64,000 nt of DNA. It comes from Eupeodes corollae. Its lineage: Eukaryota; Arthropoda; Insecta; Diptera; Syrphidae. The number at the start of each line of letters is the position of its first letter. Position 1 is the stretch's first letter. A program made the position numbers and the translations under genes. Positions 41,880 through 53,290 of the stretch are shown here, in pieces. The stretch is from contig NC_079147.1 in the NCBI RefSeq assembly GCF_945859685.1, positions 209,749,578-209,813,577 on the forward strand, given 5' to 3'. The notes beneath the pieces were generated by a model. It did not search any database. It was not told where the DNA came from and saw only the letters and a program-made list of their open reading frames with translations.

Positions 41880-43660
41880 GCTTTGAAAGGTTTTAGTCCA
41901 CCATCAACAGCTCGTCTCCGAAATAATCTTGCAATGACATTCAGGTTGAGTTGGGTTCGTACTTCTCTTGATCATATAAAAGGATCTTTTTAAATTGATT
42001 TTATTATAGCAGAATCCTGTCGTTTTGTTGTTTTTCTTGGTCTGCCACCTCGATAGAGGTGGTAATGCGTATTGCATTATTTTTTTGTGAAGGTTTGTAT
42101 CAGGTCCATTCATAACTTTAACAATATAGTCCGCATTTGATTTTAAATTGCCTAGGAATATTTGTGCTATACCGGTTTCTACGTGGATGGCATACGTTGG
42201 AGTTGAACTAGCTAGTTTGAAAATGTGTTTGAAAAAGAAACGTTGAACAACTTCGAATTCCTCCATGTTTCGATAGCCAAAAAGTTGATCTGCGTTAGAT
42301 CAAGGTTCTACGTTATTAGAAAACCTAAGAATTTATATTGAGATACTATTTCTAATGGTTCGCGATCTAAAAACCATTTTTCATTGGGAGCTCTTCTTCG
42401 CTGAGTACTTTCAAAAATCATTAATTTTGAGAACCCACATATCACAAAATCTTCTGAGTTTATTAATTTGAAGCTGTAAAGATGTGGGGTTATCAGCCAA
42501 AATAACAATGTCATCCGCGTATAAAAGCATCTTTATATTTGTATCACCGACAATGACTCTACCCGGAAAATCTTTAGATACATCGTCAATAAATAGTGAA
42601 AACATAATGGGACTCAATCCACATCCTTGAGGAACACCACATGTTGTATTAAAAAAGTCAGACATCGAATTTCCATCCCAGACTACAGCAGAGGTGCCAG
42701 TTATAAGGAGTTTGTACAGATTTAGAAATTTAGTGGATAAACCCAAAGAAGATAATTTATATATTAAAGAGTCTCTGTTCACCGTGTCAAATGCCGCCTG
42801 AAAATCAACGAAAAAGGCGTAAATTTTCTTTTTGTTTTCAAAACAATTCTTTACTATGCTTGTAAGAGCAAATATATGGTCTATTGTAGATAATCCTGCT
42901 CTAAAGCCGGCTTGGAAAATACTAAGGAGTTTATTTTCTTCAACCCATTTTGTCAACCTTTGGTATAAAAGATGGGTGAATATTTTCCTAAGACATGGCA
43001 GAATCGAAATGCCCCTGTAGTTGCTGGAAAGTTGCAAATCCCCTTTTATAAAAATAGCACAAATCCATGCTTTTAAGAAACTCTTTGGAATTTCTTCTTT
43101 TTCAAGAAGTCTATTAAAGAAGTAATTAATATGATTTAGAAAATTCGGAGTGCCATATTTATTTTATATTCACACGGTATACCATCAACTTCTGCAGATT
43201 TTGCATTTTTCATATTTTCTAGAGTTCCTTGCAACTCTCTTAGGGTCTAATCTGATTTTAATTCTAATTCTGGGAATAAAACTAAAGGAAGGGCATACTG
43301 AAATTTTAAACTTGTTGTCAAGGGTTCAGGAGCTGTTCGAAGTGCTCGGCGAGTTTTTCAACATCAATAGCTGAGGCTGACATACTCTTGCAACCACCTA
43401 ACAATCTCACGTTTGACCAGAATGTTTTTGCATCTTAACAGTTTGAAAGCCTGGTTGCTACACCATATACATATTTTTTTTCTTTTTGAATGAAAAGCTT
43501 TTTATACAGTTTATTGGATTCTATGTAAAGACTTTTAAAAAAAATTGAATTGGTCTTCCTAAACAGATTGAGATTTGCGAAAGATTTGTTGCGGAGTTTT
43601 CTACATTCCCAATCAAACCACTCAGCTAAGAATTTTACCTTTAATATTAGCTATAGATTT
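41880..43660 (-). mobile_element. LINE C, RT and C-terminal region
   Basis: The best preserved of the A/B/C group. Frame 42411-43037 encodes LSSNYRGISILPCLRKIFTH, FQAGFRAGLSTIDHIFALTS, the catalytic IYAFFVDFQAAFDTVNRDSL, TTCGVPQGCGLSPIMFSLFI and LLYADDIVILADNPTSLQLQ. It continues after a frameshift to 42308-42514 and 41904-42266 (EEFEVVQRFFFKHIF, STPTYAIHVETGIAQIFLGN). Upstream, pre-RT sequence extends to about 43660 in broken frames (NVRLLGGCKSMSASAIDVEK). No endonuclease domain is visible, so it is truncated or decayed 5' of this point. Confidence 0.78.
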
Positions 43661-45016
43661 TGTAGTTAATGGACTAACTTTTCTCTATTAATAAGAAAAA
43701 GAGAGATATCAATAAAAAGTTGCCTTTGTTTTGACCAACAAAAAATTAGGTTAACTGACCTACTTATATCATACTTAATGAACCGTTTTGAGAACTGTTT
43801 TTTATTGTAATCTATTTAAAAATAAATACATAATTTTTAAATTTTAGACAAAAATTAACATGATTTGTTTTAATTATTAATTTTGAATGATGGAGGTAGT
43901 TATAATTGCTAAGGTTTTGGCCAACACTGTACATATGTCGGAAATTATCTACAGAATTATAAAAATTTAAGAATTGAGTCCATTAATATTTATGTCTTGT
44001 ATTAAAATTGAAAGTTATCAAACTCTTTACAAAAAACACCCTATACTAAATACAATCTATCATGAGTAGAGGTACAGACAGTTGAAAAGATTGAGCATTG
44101 TTCATGTTCATGCCTTTCTATAGATTTATACGTAGATTGGTACGATTGTGAATGAGAAATTAAGAAAACAAACAATAAAGTTCAACCAGCCAATGCAGTA
44201 GTGTGAATAATTAAGAAATGTATTTCAATCGATTTCCTGATGAGTTGAACTTAGAAAGAAAATATGACATTTTAATACTGAGGTATATTATGCAGTAATT
44301 ATAATGTCGTCAAGAGCAATTGAGTTGTTAAGAAATTTATTGACAGGCCAAAAGTTAGATACTCTTTCTTTTTCATTATTTTTCTGGAAGATTGTGGGAT
44401 ATAAGGATTCTTTTTTTAAGGCACCAAGAAGAGAAGATAATAACTCATAAAATTTAATTGTTCATTTTTAATTTTTCTATAAATTTGACATTTTATACAG
44501 CCACAAAGAATTTTCCAAAAAGAGCCCACTATTGGGCAGCTGTCACTTTTGAAATTGTCATTTTTTAACATTTGACAATTGCCTGCATACTCAATTACTA
44601 GAAATGGAACTATACAAACTTCAACAAAGCATTGAAATTATCAAAAATTGTGCAAACATTTCAGCATTATTGGCCATTTTTGTCAAATATAAATTTTTCA
44701 AGTTGACCAATCTATTCGTTAATTTTTAAATCCTTAGCAATTTTGACACTGCAGCTGGCAATGTCCCACTCGATATCTTGACAGAAGTCAGTATCATACA
44801 TCCATGAAACGGCCCTGGTTCTCTATAAGCTTTTGCACCAAGTAATAGATTATTATTAATAATTTTCTAATTGAGTGATTTGTAGCTCAAACAATGCGTT
44901 TTTAGCAAAGAAGTTTTGGCTGGATTAAAGCACCCATCGCGAGAATGTGGCTGCTGCAGCCAAGAGCATGAGTCTTAATTCACGAATATTGAAATGATGC
45001 ATAAACGGTAGCAAAT
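43661..45016. other. AT-rich spacer with single transposon end
   Basis: No genes. AAAAAACACCCTATA at 44033-44047 is the reverse complement of the mariner-type end at 39410. A loose inverted pair (GGGCAGCTGTCA near 44534 and TGACACTGCAGCTGG near 44744) may be a decayed foldback element but is too divergent to call. Confidence 0.4.
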
Positions 45017-45257
45017 GCTTTTACTAGTAAATTTGTATCGTATTAAATACTTTTCATATTAAAAGAGACACAGTAAATGTTGGAAACGTAGTATTTACTA
45101 GAAGAAAAGTATTTACTAGAAGAAAATTATTTACTAGAAGAAAAGTATTTACGAGAAGATATATGCATACAGCAAGTATTACGAACTTTTCTTTCTAGTA
45201 TTTACTGCAAATTTTTCAACTTTCTAAATACCGACTTAAACACTTACTAGTAAAAAC
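45017..45257. mobile_element. Possible foldback element with TTTTACTAGTAA arms
   Basis: GCTTTTACTAGTAA (45017-45030) faces TTACTAGTAAAAAC (45244-45257), 13 of 14 positions matching as an inverted repeat. The 240-bp interval contains many TATTTACT/AGTAAATA words in both orientations and an 18-bp tandem array. It looks like a MITE or satellite seed; no target duplication was identified. Confidence 0.45.
45091..45162 (+). repeat. 18-bp tandem repeat, four units
   Basis: Unit GTATTTACTAGAAGAAAA at 45091-45108 and 45109-45126 (identical), 45127-45144 (one change) and 45145-45162 (degenerate). A short minisatellite within the foldback region. Confidence 0.9.
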
Positions 45258-45399
45258 TTTCTTATTTTAAATGCCAATATCAACAGTCAGCAACTTTACT
45301 TTCAAAGTAATCGGTTTGCAGAGCATTTATTACGAGTATCCTTTTTCTATATTAGATCTAAAAAAGTTTATAAAGAGCGAAGAACGCCCGCGAATAATA

Positions 45400-45735
45400 A
45401 TTTTAAAATGCTCTACCGCTTTGAAAAAGATAACGTTGAATTACTAACGGAATATTTTATGGGTAAAATATTTTATTACAATTAATTGAAGTTAATCAAC
45501 TTATTTATCCCTTTTACATTAAAAAATCTCAAGGTTCTCAATCTAAAAGAAGAGGAGTAGCATTGCGCTAAGAAGACAAGATATATATATTCTTGAGATA
45601 TGTGTGAGATCCAGACTTTCAATTAGGCGTTGGGTAAGAACTGTACACTGTGTAGCAAAATATATAGTAGACAAATCTTCTCTTTGGATTAAGTTTGCTT
45701 CGGAATAACCTCCACAATTGGAAGCTAAATAGGAT
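45400..45735 (+). mobile_element. PIF/Harbinger transposase remnant
   Basis: Plus-strand pieces read MLYRFEKDNVELLTEYFMG from ATG 45408, then RRGVALR near 45550, IFLRYV-stop-DPDFQLGVG at about 45588-45635, and VDKSSLWIKFASE near 45668-45707. These match, in order, the N-terminal part of PIF/Harbinger nucleases (RFxxENVExLxxxF, TFLRYVxDPxFQxGVGE, SSxWIKFP). In-frame stops and deletions; the DDE core is not preserved. Confidence 0.55.
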
Positions 45736-47085
45736 TGGCTATTGCTAGTATTTATACTATTACTTTCAGATACTATAACCGTTAACTAATAGTAATTACA
45801 TTCGTTTTATGCATATGTCTTATTATCTCGCTATCGATCTCGCATTTCGGGCCTTAAAGCAGGTTTAATTGGAAACACATTTTGGAAAAAAAAGTTCTTA
45901 GATATATGTAAACATAACGCATAATGACATACCACAGGAGGGCATTCTCTGACCGCACTTATTTCGAATGCTTGTTACTTTCTTGCAAAAAAAAAGCTAA
46001 AAACCAACCCAGTGCAGCTTTCTTTTAAAGAAAATTTCAAATAATTCTCATTAAATTTTATGAATTTTTTAAATTGAAAGAAAACAAAATACTGATGTCA
46101 CCATCGCACGTAAAAATTCCATTTTGAGTTTTTTCCATTTTAATCATGTCTCTTTTTTTTTAAGGAACTTGTTTTATCCAAAATGAAAGAAAAAAATCCT
46201 TAAAAATACTATAAAATATTTCCCAAACGACCGACGAAGTTACATGTGGTAAAGAATTTTTCTCGTAATTGAATTTACTCGTAACGTTTTACCAGATGGC
46301 AATACAAAAAAAAAGAGTTATACCGCTTAAAAAGTATCATAAGTTTATTTTGTATTATTTGTAACTGCGATATATAGGTTAGGTACTTAGGCAGTTTTAT
46401 TTTAAAGGGTCAGTTGTAGAATTGAGAAAAAAAAATGTTTTATTAAAACTTGATTATTATTACTGACAATCTTATTGTCGTTATCAAATATCAATACAAT
46501 CATCGATATTTATCAATTAAAATACAGAATTGGTATTATCGTTGTCAAAAATCGTTCTTTAGACTAAAGGAATATTGTGAATCGGTCCATTACTAATTTT
46601 GTTATTGTAGATGTCAAAATTATATCTTGGTATTAAAAATAAAGCCAATTGGGAATTTGTAGTCGATCGAAATAATTTTTGGACCCCAAGAAGAAAAAAA
46701 TTTTAGAGCAAGCAAAAATTCGAAGAGAACTACCCGATGCTTCTTGTCCGCTGAATTTAGACGAACATTTTAAGCTTATTCAATAAACTTTTAATAAAAA
46801 ATAAGATAATTTGGTTGAAGCTTTCCAACAAAGCCTACCTTGATTTTCTTTTCGATAAAGATGACAAGTTAAAACCAAATAAAATGTTATCGAATATTCT
46901 CAAGCTTGCAGGTGTCTTAAGATTCCTTGCAGAAGAAAGCTACCAAATGGGTTTTGGGAATTATTCCCAACGGTGTCCATTATCTTGAAAGAAGTATAAA
47001 TTCTTTAGAACGAAACATTTGTCCTGAAAACATACAATTTAACTACAAGCAAAAAAGAGAACTCACGCCGAAGTGCTAAGATATA
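45736..47085. other. Non-coding with a coding-like trace
   Basis: Mostly AT-rich. At 46676-46985 short frames read WTPRRKKILEQAKIRRELPD and DKDDKLKPNKMLSNILKLAG with less biased codons, suggesting an old coding fragment, but I do not recognise the family. Minus frame 47005-47190 is not supported. Confidence 0.35.
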
Positions 47086-48008
47086 CAGGGTTATCCATTT
47101 TGCGGTTTTAAAAGTGAACGTTAATAACACACATATAAAATATTTTTTTCGTGATATTTCTTTTTTATTTAAAAGTTTGAAGGTTGACATTATGTGTGAA
47201 ACACTAAATCATTAAAATGACCGCCACGCGAATTGTTGCAAGCATCGATATACTCCTGAGTGGGCGGTATTTCAGCCATAACTTGACGAATGTTGGTTTT
47301 CATAGATAAAGGTTTATCTGCATAAACAAGTTAATTCCTGTAGCCCTACACAAAAAGTCCATTGGTTTTAAACTCGCATGATCTTGGTGAACAGTTGATA
47401 TCGCCACGACGAGTAATTACGTCGCCAGGAAATGCATATTGCAATAAGGCCATATTCGCTCGAGTTGTGTGACATGTGGCACGTTTAGTTGAAATCACAT
47501 ATTCTCCAAGTCGTATTCTTCAATAGCAGGCAACAAACAATCGGTTATAATATTACCATTACGCTCCGAATGGATGGTGACAGTCGTTCCATTGTCTTTT
47601 TCGAAGGATTAAGGCCGAACAGTCCTAATTCCTGGGAACGCAGAGGATTCGACACTTTCGTCTTCCTCAACACTTTCAATTACAGCATTGATATTTTTAT
47701 TGCTATGAGCGAAACGTTGATGCACAGGCCTTACACTTTCTGTAACCAATCTAATCTCTTCAAATCTCTTCAAAATTTTGGCAATTGATTTCTAAACTAT
47801 AATCTCTTAAAGCACGATATGTTGATGTGGCAGAATTACCATTTTTGTAGCAGGTTTTAACAATTTTTATCTGTTGTGCGATAGTTAAGCGATCTATTAT
47901 CGTAAATGTTGAATTTTCAACGAAAAAAAAAAACGGTTTAACAAGTTAGTTTGACATTATGTCGAATTCCAGCCCAATACGATTGAAACCACAAAATGGA
48001 TAATCCGT
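47086..48008 (-). mobile_element. Mariner-like element, internally deleted, 923 bp, both ends
   Basis: TIRs: CAGGGTTATCCATTTTGCGG at 47086-47105 and, inverted, the end ACGGATTATCCATTTTGTGG at 47989-48008; each is flanked by TA (47084-47085, 48009-48010). Minus-strand traces of a transposase include LLPAIEEYDLENM, ATCHTTRANMALLQYAF and SPRSCEFK-type sequence around 47380-47520, ending in KVYADKPLS-like sequence near 47300. The second catalytic Asp (QQDG) is not readable and stops are frequent. A different subfamily from the element at 31219. Confidence 0.75.
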
Positions 48009-50349
48009 TACTTTTATGATTAGATCAATATTCCTAATTAAGTCGTTCTTGTAAACGGAACCCACATACAAATATTCGGCTTGAACAATTTCAAAAAAAT
48101 TGGGCTCTCTTCTATCCATTTTTAAAGCTTAAGAACCTCATACAATTTAATTGTTGATTTTTTCTTAAATTTTAATTCCGAAATACTTCAATAATAGATT
48201 TTTGAAAAATAAGTGCATTCTTAGCTTTCAGTTCAAAGAAATGGGGGAGGTAAAAATTTTGCTGCCTTAAAAGTAAGAACTTATGTATAATGCAGTTTCT
48301 GAAGTCTGAAATTTCGAACTAAAAATAAAATAATAATTAACTCTCACTTTTTGTCAATTTTCATTCTGTTAACAGGGCTGTCTTTCATAAATTACAAATC
48401 ATGTGTTTTGTAATTTAATCATTTTGTTTGCTTTTCTAAACCGCCAGGCCCTGCACAAGGCAATCGCATACGACACCGTTTGCATCCTTTTTGTTTTTCA
48501 TTTAATTTATTATTATTTTTGTTTTGAATTGCCATATGTAGTTTTTACTGTGTGCTCATTTAAGTCGTCGCGTTGACGTACAAAATAGTACGTTAAATGC
48601 CTTTTTCCAATCGTTTCGACTTGGACACCAAATCGAGAAAACCCACGCAATTAATTATTTTGGACGGCTTGGCTGCTCCAATGGTTACCGATGACGACGA
48701 ATTCAACGACACCGTCCGCGTCTGTGGCGCTATGAAGCTTGTTTCAAATAAAACGAGTTGTTGGTTTTACTACTTGTTGCCTGTGGTCTTATGTAGGAAA
48801 AAATAAATACATAAATAAAACAAAAAAAAAGTTATAATCATGATTTGAAATGCAATTGAATTAATTTATGATTAAAAAGCATTGTAATGGAATTGGGAAA
48901 TGTTTCTTTCCAAACCGACTGAAAAACGAGTGGGTGAATTAAAAAAGATTACTTGTGTTTTTTTTTTTATTTTAGAAAACTTGCTTATTTGTTATTAATT
49001 GTGCGAGATATTTTTAGAAGGTGTGACAATGCACAAGAGATTTAAGATATGGCTCAAGAGACTTTTTCAATTTCATGGTAATACAAACTTAACGTAACTA
49101 ACTTCGAAATAATGGATAGAAGATAATAAAATTGAAGTTATTGGCTGAAGTGGGTTTAAGAGGGTATACTATAAGTTTAAACGAGATCTAAGTTTTGAGT
49201 TGACTGTAAATTTAATTGGTTGTGTAATAGGCACATTTAATTATAAATAACTCGGAATAAAGAATAATATCTGATTGAATCAAGTTTCCTTTAATACACT
49301 TATTTTACGCAAAACAATTCTATCGAAAAAATAGCCAAAGTTTGACTGCAAATCTCAACATTTAAAGATTAACATGTTTGATTTTTAAAATAACTTGTTT
49401 CCCTATATTTTATTTGTTCTTGTTGAATCATCAACATTTGAGCATTTTCAGAACTTTCTTTTTGCACAAATGTTATCAATTACCAATACATTTGTATCAA
49501 TTAGAAGGTCCAATAATTAAATTGTAACCAGTTTCAAGCTGTGTTTGCATCTGTCAGTGAAAGTTGTAAGTTTGTTTAGAAGCTAAAAGAAGTATTTTGA
49601 ATGATCGTACACCGAAGCAGCAACAAGTTAGTCTTTGCGATGTAATAAAATATTCTTTAGGTAATTTTGAAACCGTGTATTATCTCAGAAAGTGCGAATG
49701 AACCAAGAGTGGTTAAAAACAATGTTCCGAACTTCATTTCGTCCACAAAATGTATCTTGAATTCACATTAGAGTCGAATCCAAAAGAATTTTCATCTTTA
49801 CGGAAGTTTGAGAAACAAAGTCCTAACTAAAAAATACAAATCGAGTGTGATTCTTTTTTTTAAGTCTCAAGGCAATAGTCGAGGTGAAAGGTGGTCATGT
49901 CAAGCCAAAATGTTCGAAATTGAATATATGGCCTTTAAAAATAAGTTCCACCGAGCCCTGTAAGGTGTTTGATGTTTTGGGTTGAATTATTTAAAAAACA
50001 ATTTGTGTAGACTGAAACTTTAAACTTGTTTGTACCTAACTTATAAAAATGCAATAATTTTAACAAAATTATACAAGTATTGTGGTATTTTTTAGGCACA
50101 CCAAATATTTCCATTAGTTATGGAACACAACGTGTGGTTAAAGTGGCTGTATCGTCTTCTGACACTTTAATTTTCCAAGACTTTGCTGATGGTTTTGTTT
50201 TTCATTCTGATTTCCCTAATATAGAGGAATACGGGGAAAGCAAATTTGAAAAAAAAAGTCTTTTTCACCTTCATCCACATTGAAGAAATATTTGAACATA
50301 ATTTCAATTAGCCTCAAATCTAGGAAATATACAAACCATTAATCTTCAG
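48009..50349. other. Non-coding stretch, one coding-like island
   Basis: AT-rich except for 48440-48740. Plus frame 48597-48806 starts MPFSNRFDLDTKSRKPTQLI and continues ILDGLAAPMVTDDDEFNDTV with balanced codon use, unlike its surroundings. I do not recognise it and no splice context is clear. It could be an exon of an unlisted gene or an old retrocopy. Frame 50080-50283 has no support. Confidence 0.4.
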
Positions 50350-50640
50350 GGTTACATTTTTCTTGAGATTAGTTTTTGTTTCCGGTAAGAGGTATTTCTG
50401 CAGTATGGCTTGAGATGGGTTGCATTCACACCGCCCACAAAAACATATCGTACGGTTCATCCCCTTGCTAAGCTTATCCTAAGACCGCTCATAACGTAAA
50501 AAACAACTCATCCCAAACAAAATATAAAATACTGGGAAATTAACTTATCGAAAAAAATGGTTAGTGCATTCGATTAGTTTGTTTAAATACAAACCACTTC
50601 ATTTGATTTATTATTTTTCCAGTATTTTATATTTCTCTTA
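50350..50640 (+). mobile_element. Foldback repeat family, copy 2
   Basis: Homologous to 34640-34970: CGCCCACAAAAACATATCGT, CTAAGACCGCTCATAAC, CTCATCCCAAACAAAATATA, GTGCATTCGATTAGTTTGTT. The inverted repeat is ATAAAATACTGGGAAATTAA (50525-50544) against TTATTTTTCCAGTATTTTAT at 50611-50630. Non-coding. Confidence 0.7.
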
Positions 50641-50872
50641 TTAAAACCATTAGTTTTTTTTAACAATTCATAGAATTATTCAGAAAATTATCCATCTGTT
50701 GACATTTTATTTGTAAAAATTGGTTTGGTATGAGACACGAAAAAGAGAGACTTTCTAAAGAAATAATACATAGGGTAGTTAAATTTTATGGGCTGATGCT
50801 GATTTTGAATAAGGCGCAAACTATTTAGAAAAATAATAATGTTATCGTTCAATATGATGACGCTGAGGCATA

Positions 50873-51178
50873 ATAAAATAATAAATAAATTAGGTGGCGC
50901 AACAGTCTATTGAGAAATAAGGCCTAGTGACTTACAACTCTCAACCATTCCTGTGTGTGAGTACAGTTGTCAGGAATGGAGGGGACCTACAGTTTTAAAC
51001 CGAATCTGAACGGCTCCTCTGAGAAAGTAATTTTCATGAAGAGAATTACTCTTGGAAGATTTATCAATTGCTCGCAAGAAGCAGTACCCGTAAAAACTTT
51101 TTTTTTATTTAGGTGCACAAGCAGGGATTGAATCCAAGACCTCCGGCGTGATAGCCTCAAACACTTACCATCACAAAT
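50873..51178 (-). mobile_element. tRNA-derived SINE, nearly full length
   Basis: On the minus strand: a tRNA-like head at 51115-51178 (GTGATGGTAAGTG as box A, GGATTCAATCC as box B), a body with GTACTGCTTCTTGCGAGCAA, AAGAGTAATTCTCTTCATGA, CCGTTCAGATTCGG and GGTCCCCTCCATTCC, and a 3' end at 50891-50930 reading AGGCCTTATTTC to GCGCCACCTAA, followed by an ATTTATT-type tail. Would be transcribed by RNA polymerase III and mobilised by a LINE. Confidence 0.75.
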
Positions 51179-51195
51179 AGTGTACTACGTTAATG

Positions 51196-51468
51196 TGGGG
51201 AATTATCATATCCTTTAGCCCTTGAATTGTTTCTACAGCAGCAATACCAACACAATTACAAAGTGCACGTTATGCATTTTGATTTGAACGCCCATTTTAA
51301 TAATAAGCCTGAATAAGTTAAAAGCGTTTCCCGATTGTAATTCTTTCCATTTTTTAAATTGGGTTAGTCTGAAATTGAGAAATGTCAAATAAAATGCAGA
51401 AAAAAACTTGACGGTTAAGTGTAATAAACATTAACTATCGGTCCTTAAAAATTAGCAACCCTTTTTAT
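51196..51468 (-). mobile_element. Mariner-like element with large internal deletion
   Basis: Same family as 6297-7049: both share TTTGAACGCCCATTTT, GAAATGCAGAAAAAAACTTG-type leader and GTGTAAT. On the minus strand the leader leads to an ATG near 51353 (MERITIGKRF, the transposase start) and within about 100 bases changes to C-terminal sequence (VETIQGLKDMI), so most of the gene is deleted. Confidence 0.6.
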
Positions 51469-52427
51469 GATAGTAAAACGAACTATCTTTAAACCTATGA
51501 CCTTCTGTGCGTATGGAACCTTCTGTTCTTTTTGGAACAAACATACATATTTCAAACACTATCATTAAAACTTTTAAACTACAATGGTTTAATCTTCTGA
51601 GTTCCAGTATCATTAGTTTTTTTTTTTGTTAATTACAATGTATGATAAGATAGTGCGCACTGGTCAAACCTATACTTGAAGAAAAGAAACAAATAAAACT
51701 AAAAGTATTTATACAAGATACGACCAACAAATAATGTAAACATAAGATTATAAAATTGCAATACCAATATTGTTCTGTTTTTTCCATCCATTATAACCAT
51801 TATTGGCAACAAATCTATAGGTGTGCAAAGTGGGAGTAGCTATGTAGTGTTCATTAAATTAAATACTTCTTTAAAAATAAAATACAAGAAAGAAAAACAT
51901 CAAGTAATTTAGCCGCTGCTGCTATTAACGATTTCCAATTAATTTTTGTTTTTATTTGTCGTCTATCTATATTGTTTTGTTTGCCCATAAAAGTGAGATA
52001 CAAAATATCCAAGGACTATTGTTGTTTTATGTATAAATGTAGAAATATGTTCATAGAAGTTGTTATTCCTCTGGCATGTTGATTGTTGTGCTATGTGCGA
52101 TCCAAGTAATTTTTTATTTTACTCCTCGTTTCTTATTTTCTTCATTTATATGTATGTTCACCTAAAGGGGCACTAGGGGGCATGCACCTTTCTATACGCT
52201 TTCTGTTTGAGAAGAGGGCATTCCATTTTGTCCCAATCTCAACTATCTATACAATAACAGCAGCAAAAACAACTACAAGGAGTACTATGAAAAGGTACTG
52301 TGCAAGTACATTGTATTCACAAGAAATTGCATTTGACTTAAATTAGGGGAGAATGGGTCAAAAAGGGAAATTTCGTCCTATGTGTAATAAACTTAAATTA
52401 TTTTTATCAATGATATTGTCTCATATT
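51469..52427. other. AT-rich spacer
   Basis: Nothing recognised; no reading frame of note. Confidence 0.45.
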
Positions 52428-52545
52428 TCTCGTATCTACAGCTCGTAGATTCTCTAGATCCACAACCATTGCTGTGTGCGAGTAATTGCAGGAACGGACT
52501 GGACCTACAGTTTGTATACCTAACCCCAACGTAAAACACTTTTTG
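52428..52545 (-). mobile_element. SINE fragment
   Basis: Matches the 3' third of the SINE: CACAACCATTGCTGTGTGCG, AGTAATTGCAGGAACGGACT, GGACCTACAGTTTGTATACC correspond to 50935-51005. Head and tail are lost. The minus frame 52407-52592 across it is not a gene. Confidence 0.55.
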
Positions 52546-53039
52546 AAACAAAATAAAACTATCACCGACCACATTTTTGAAATATTTACCATATAGAATT
52601 TAGTTCATAAAGAATTTTGTCATACAGAGTTTTGAATAGGGCCCTTTAAAGAAAATATGGTGGCCCACACATTTTTCCACCCAACCCCATACGGTGGTTG
52701 TGGAACGAAATGGAAGAAGTTTTGGTAAACATTAAGTTAAGATTTAATTTTTCTCAGTCCAAAATGGTCACTTGAAACGGTTTTTATTGATTAATTTCGA
52801 CTGTCATTTCAAGCACCAATTTTTTGACTTGTTGAAGTGTAGCTCATCAGTTGATATTTCTCGGGCATTTTTGAAAAAACCTAAACTCTTATTTTCGTTA
52901 GAGCTGATCACCTTAGGCTCCTGAAACATTAAATTTTTCTACAGTAGAAATTTTATTTCATTCAAATAGCATGTTTATTATTTCGTTAATAAGCCTCCCT
53001 TTATTTATAATTTGTTATAAAAAACTTCATTGTTTATTT
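52546..53039. other. Spacer
   Basis: Nothing recognised. Confidence 0.4.
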
Positions 53040-53290
53040 ACTATAAAATACCGGGAAATTAATTATTTCAAGAGAAATGGTTTGTGTATTTAAACGAACT
53101 AATCGAATGTTAAAACCTAAAAGCCAGTTTCCCTGTATTTTCTGGGATGAGTTCTCTCTTACGATATGAGTTGTCGAAGAATGAGCTAAGTCAGTGGATC
53201 AACTGTGGTGCTGAATGCCCATCTCAGCTCATTCCCCAGTAACACCTCATACCAGAAACAACGTCTCATCCCAAGAAAATCTGTTGACAG
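53040..53290 (-). mobile_element. Foldback repeat family, copy 3 (inverted)
   Basis: Read on the minus strand it gives CTCATCCCAGAAAATACAGG, then GAAACTGG, ACATTCGATTAGTTCGTTTA, AATACACAAACCATTT and TTAATTTCCCGGTATTTTAT, the same order as copies at 34640 and 50350. Inverted arms are AAAATACCGGGAAATTAA (53045-53062) and TTTCCCTGTATTTT (53128-53141). Confidence 0.65.

Noticed and set aside
44520..44790. MITE with GGGCAGCTGTCA ends
   Set aside because: The inverted similarity is patchy and no boundary or target duplication could be defined.
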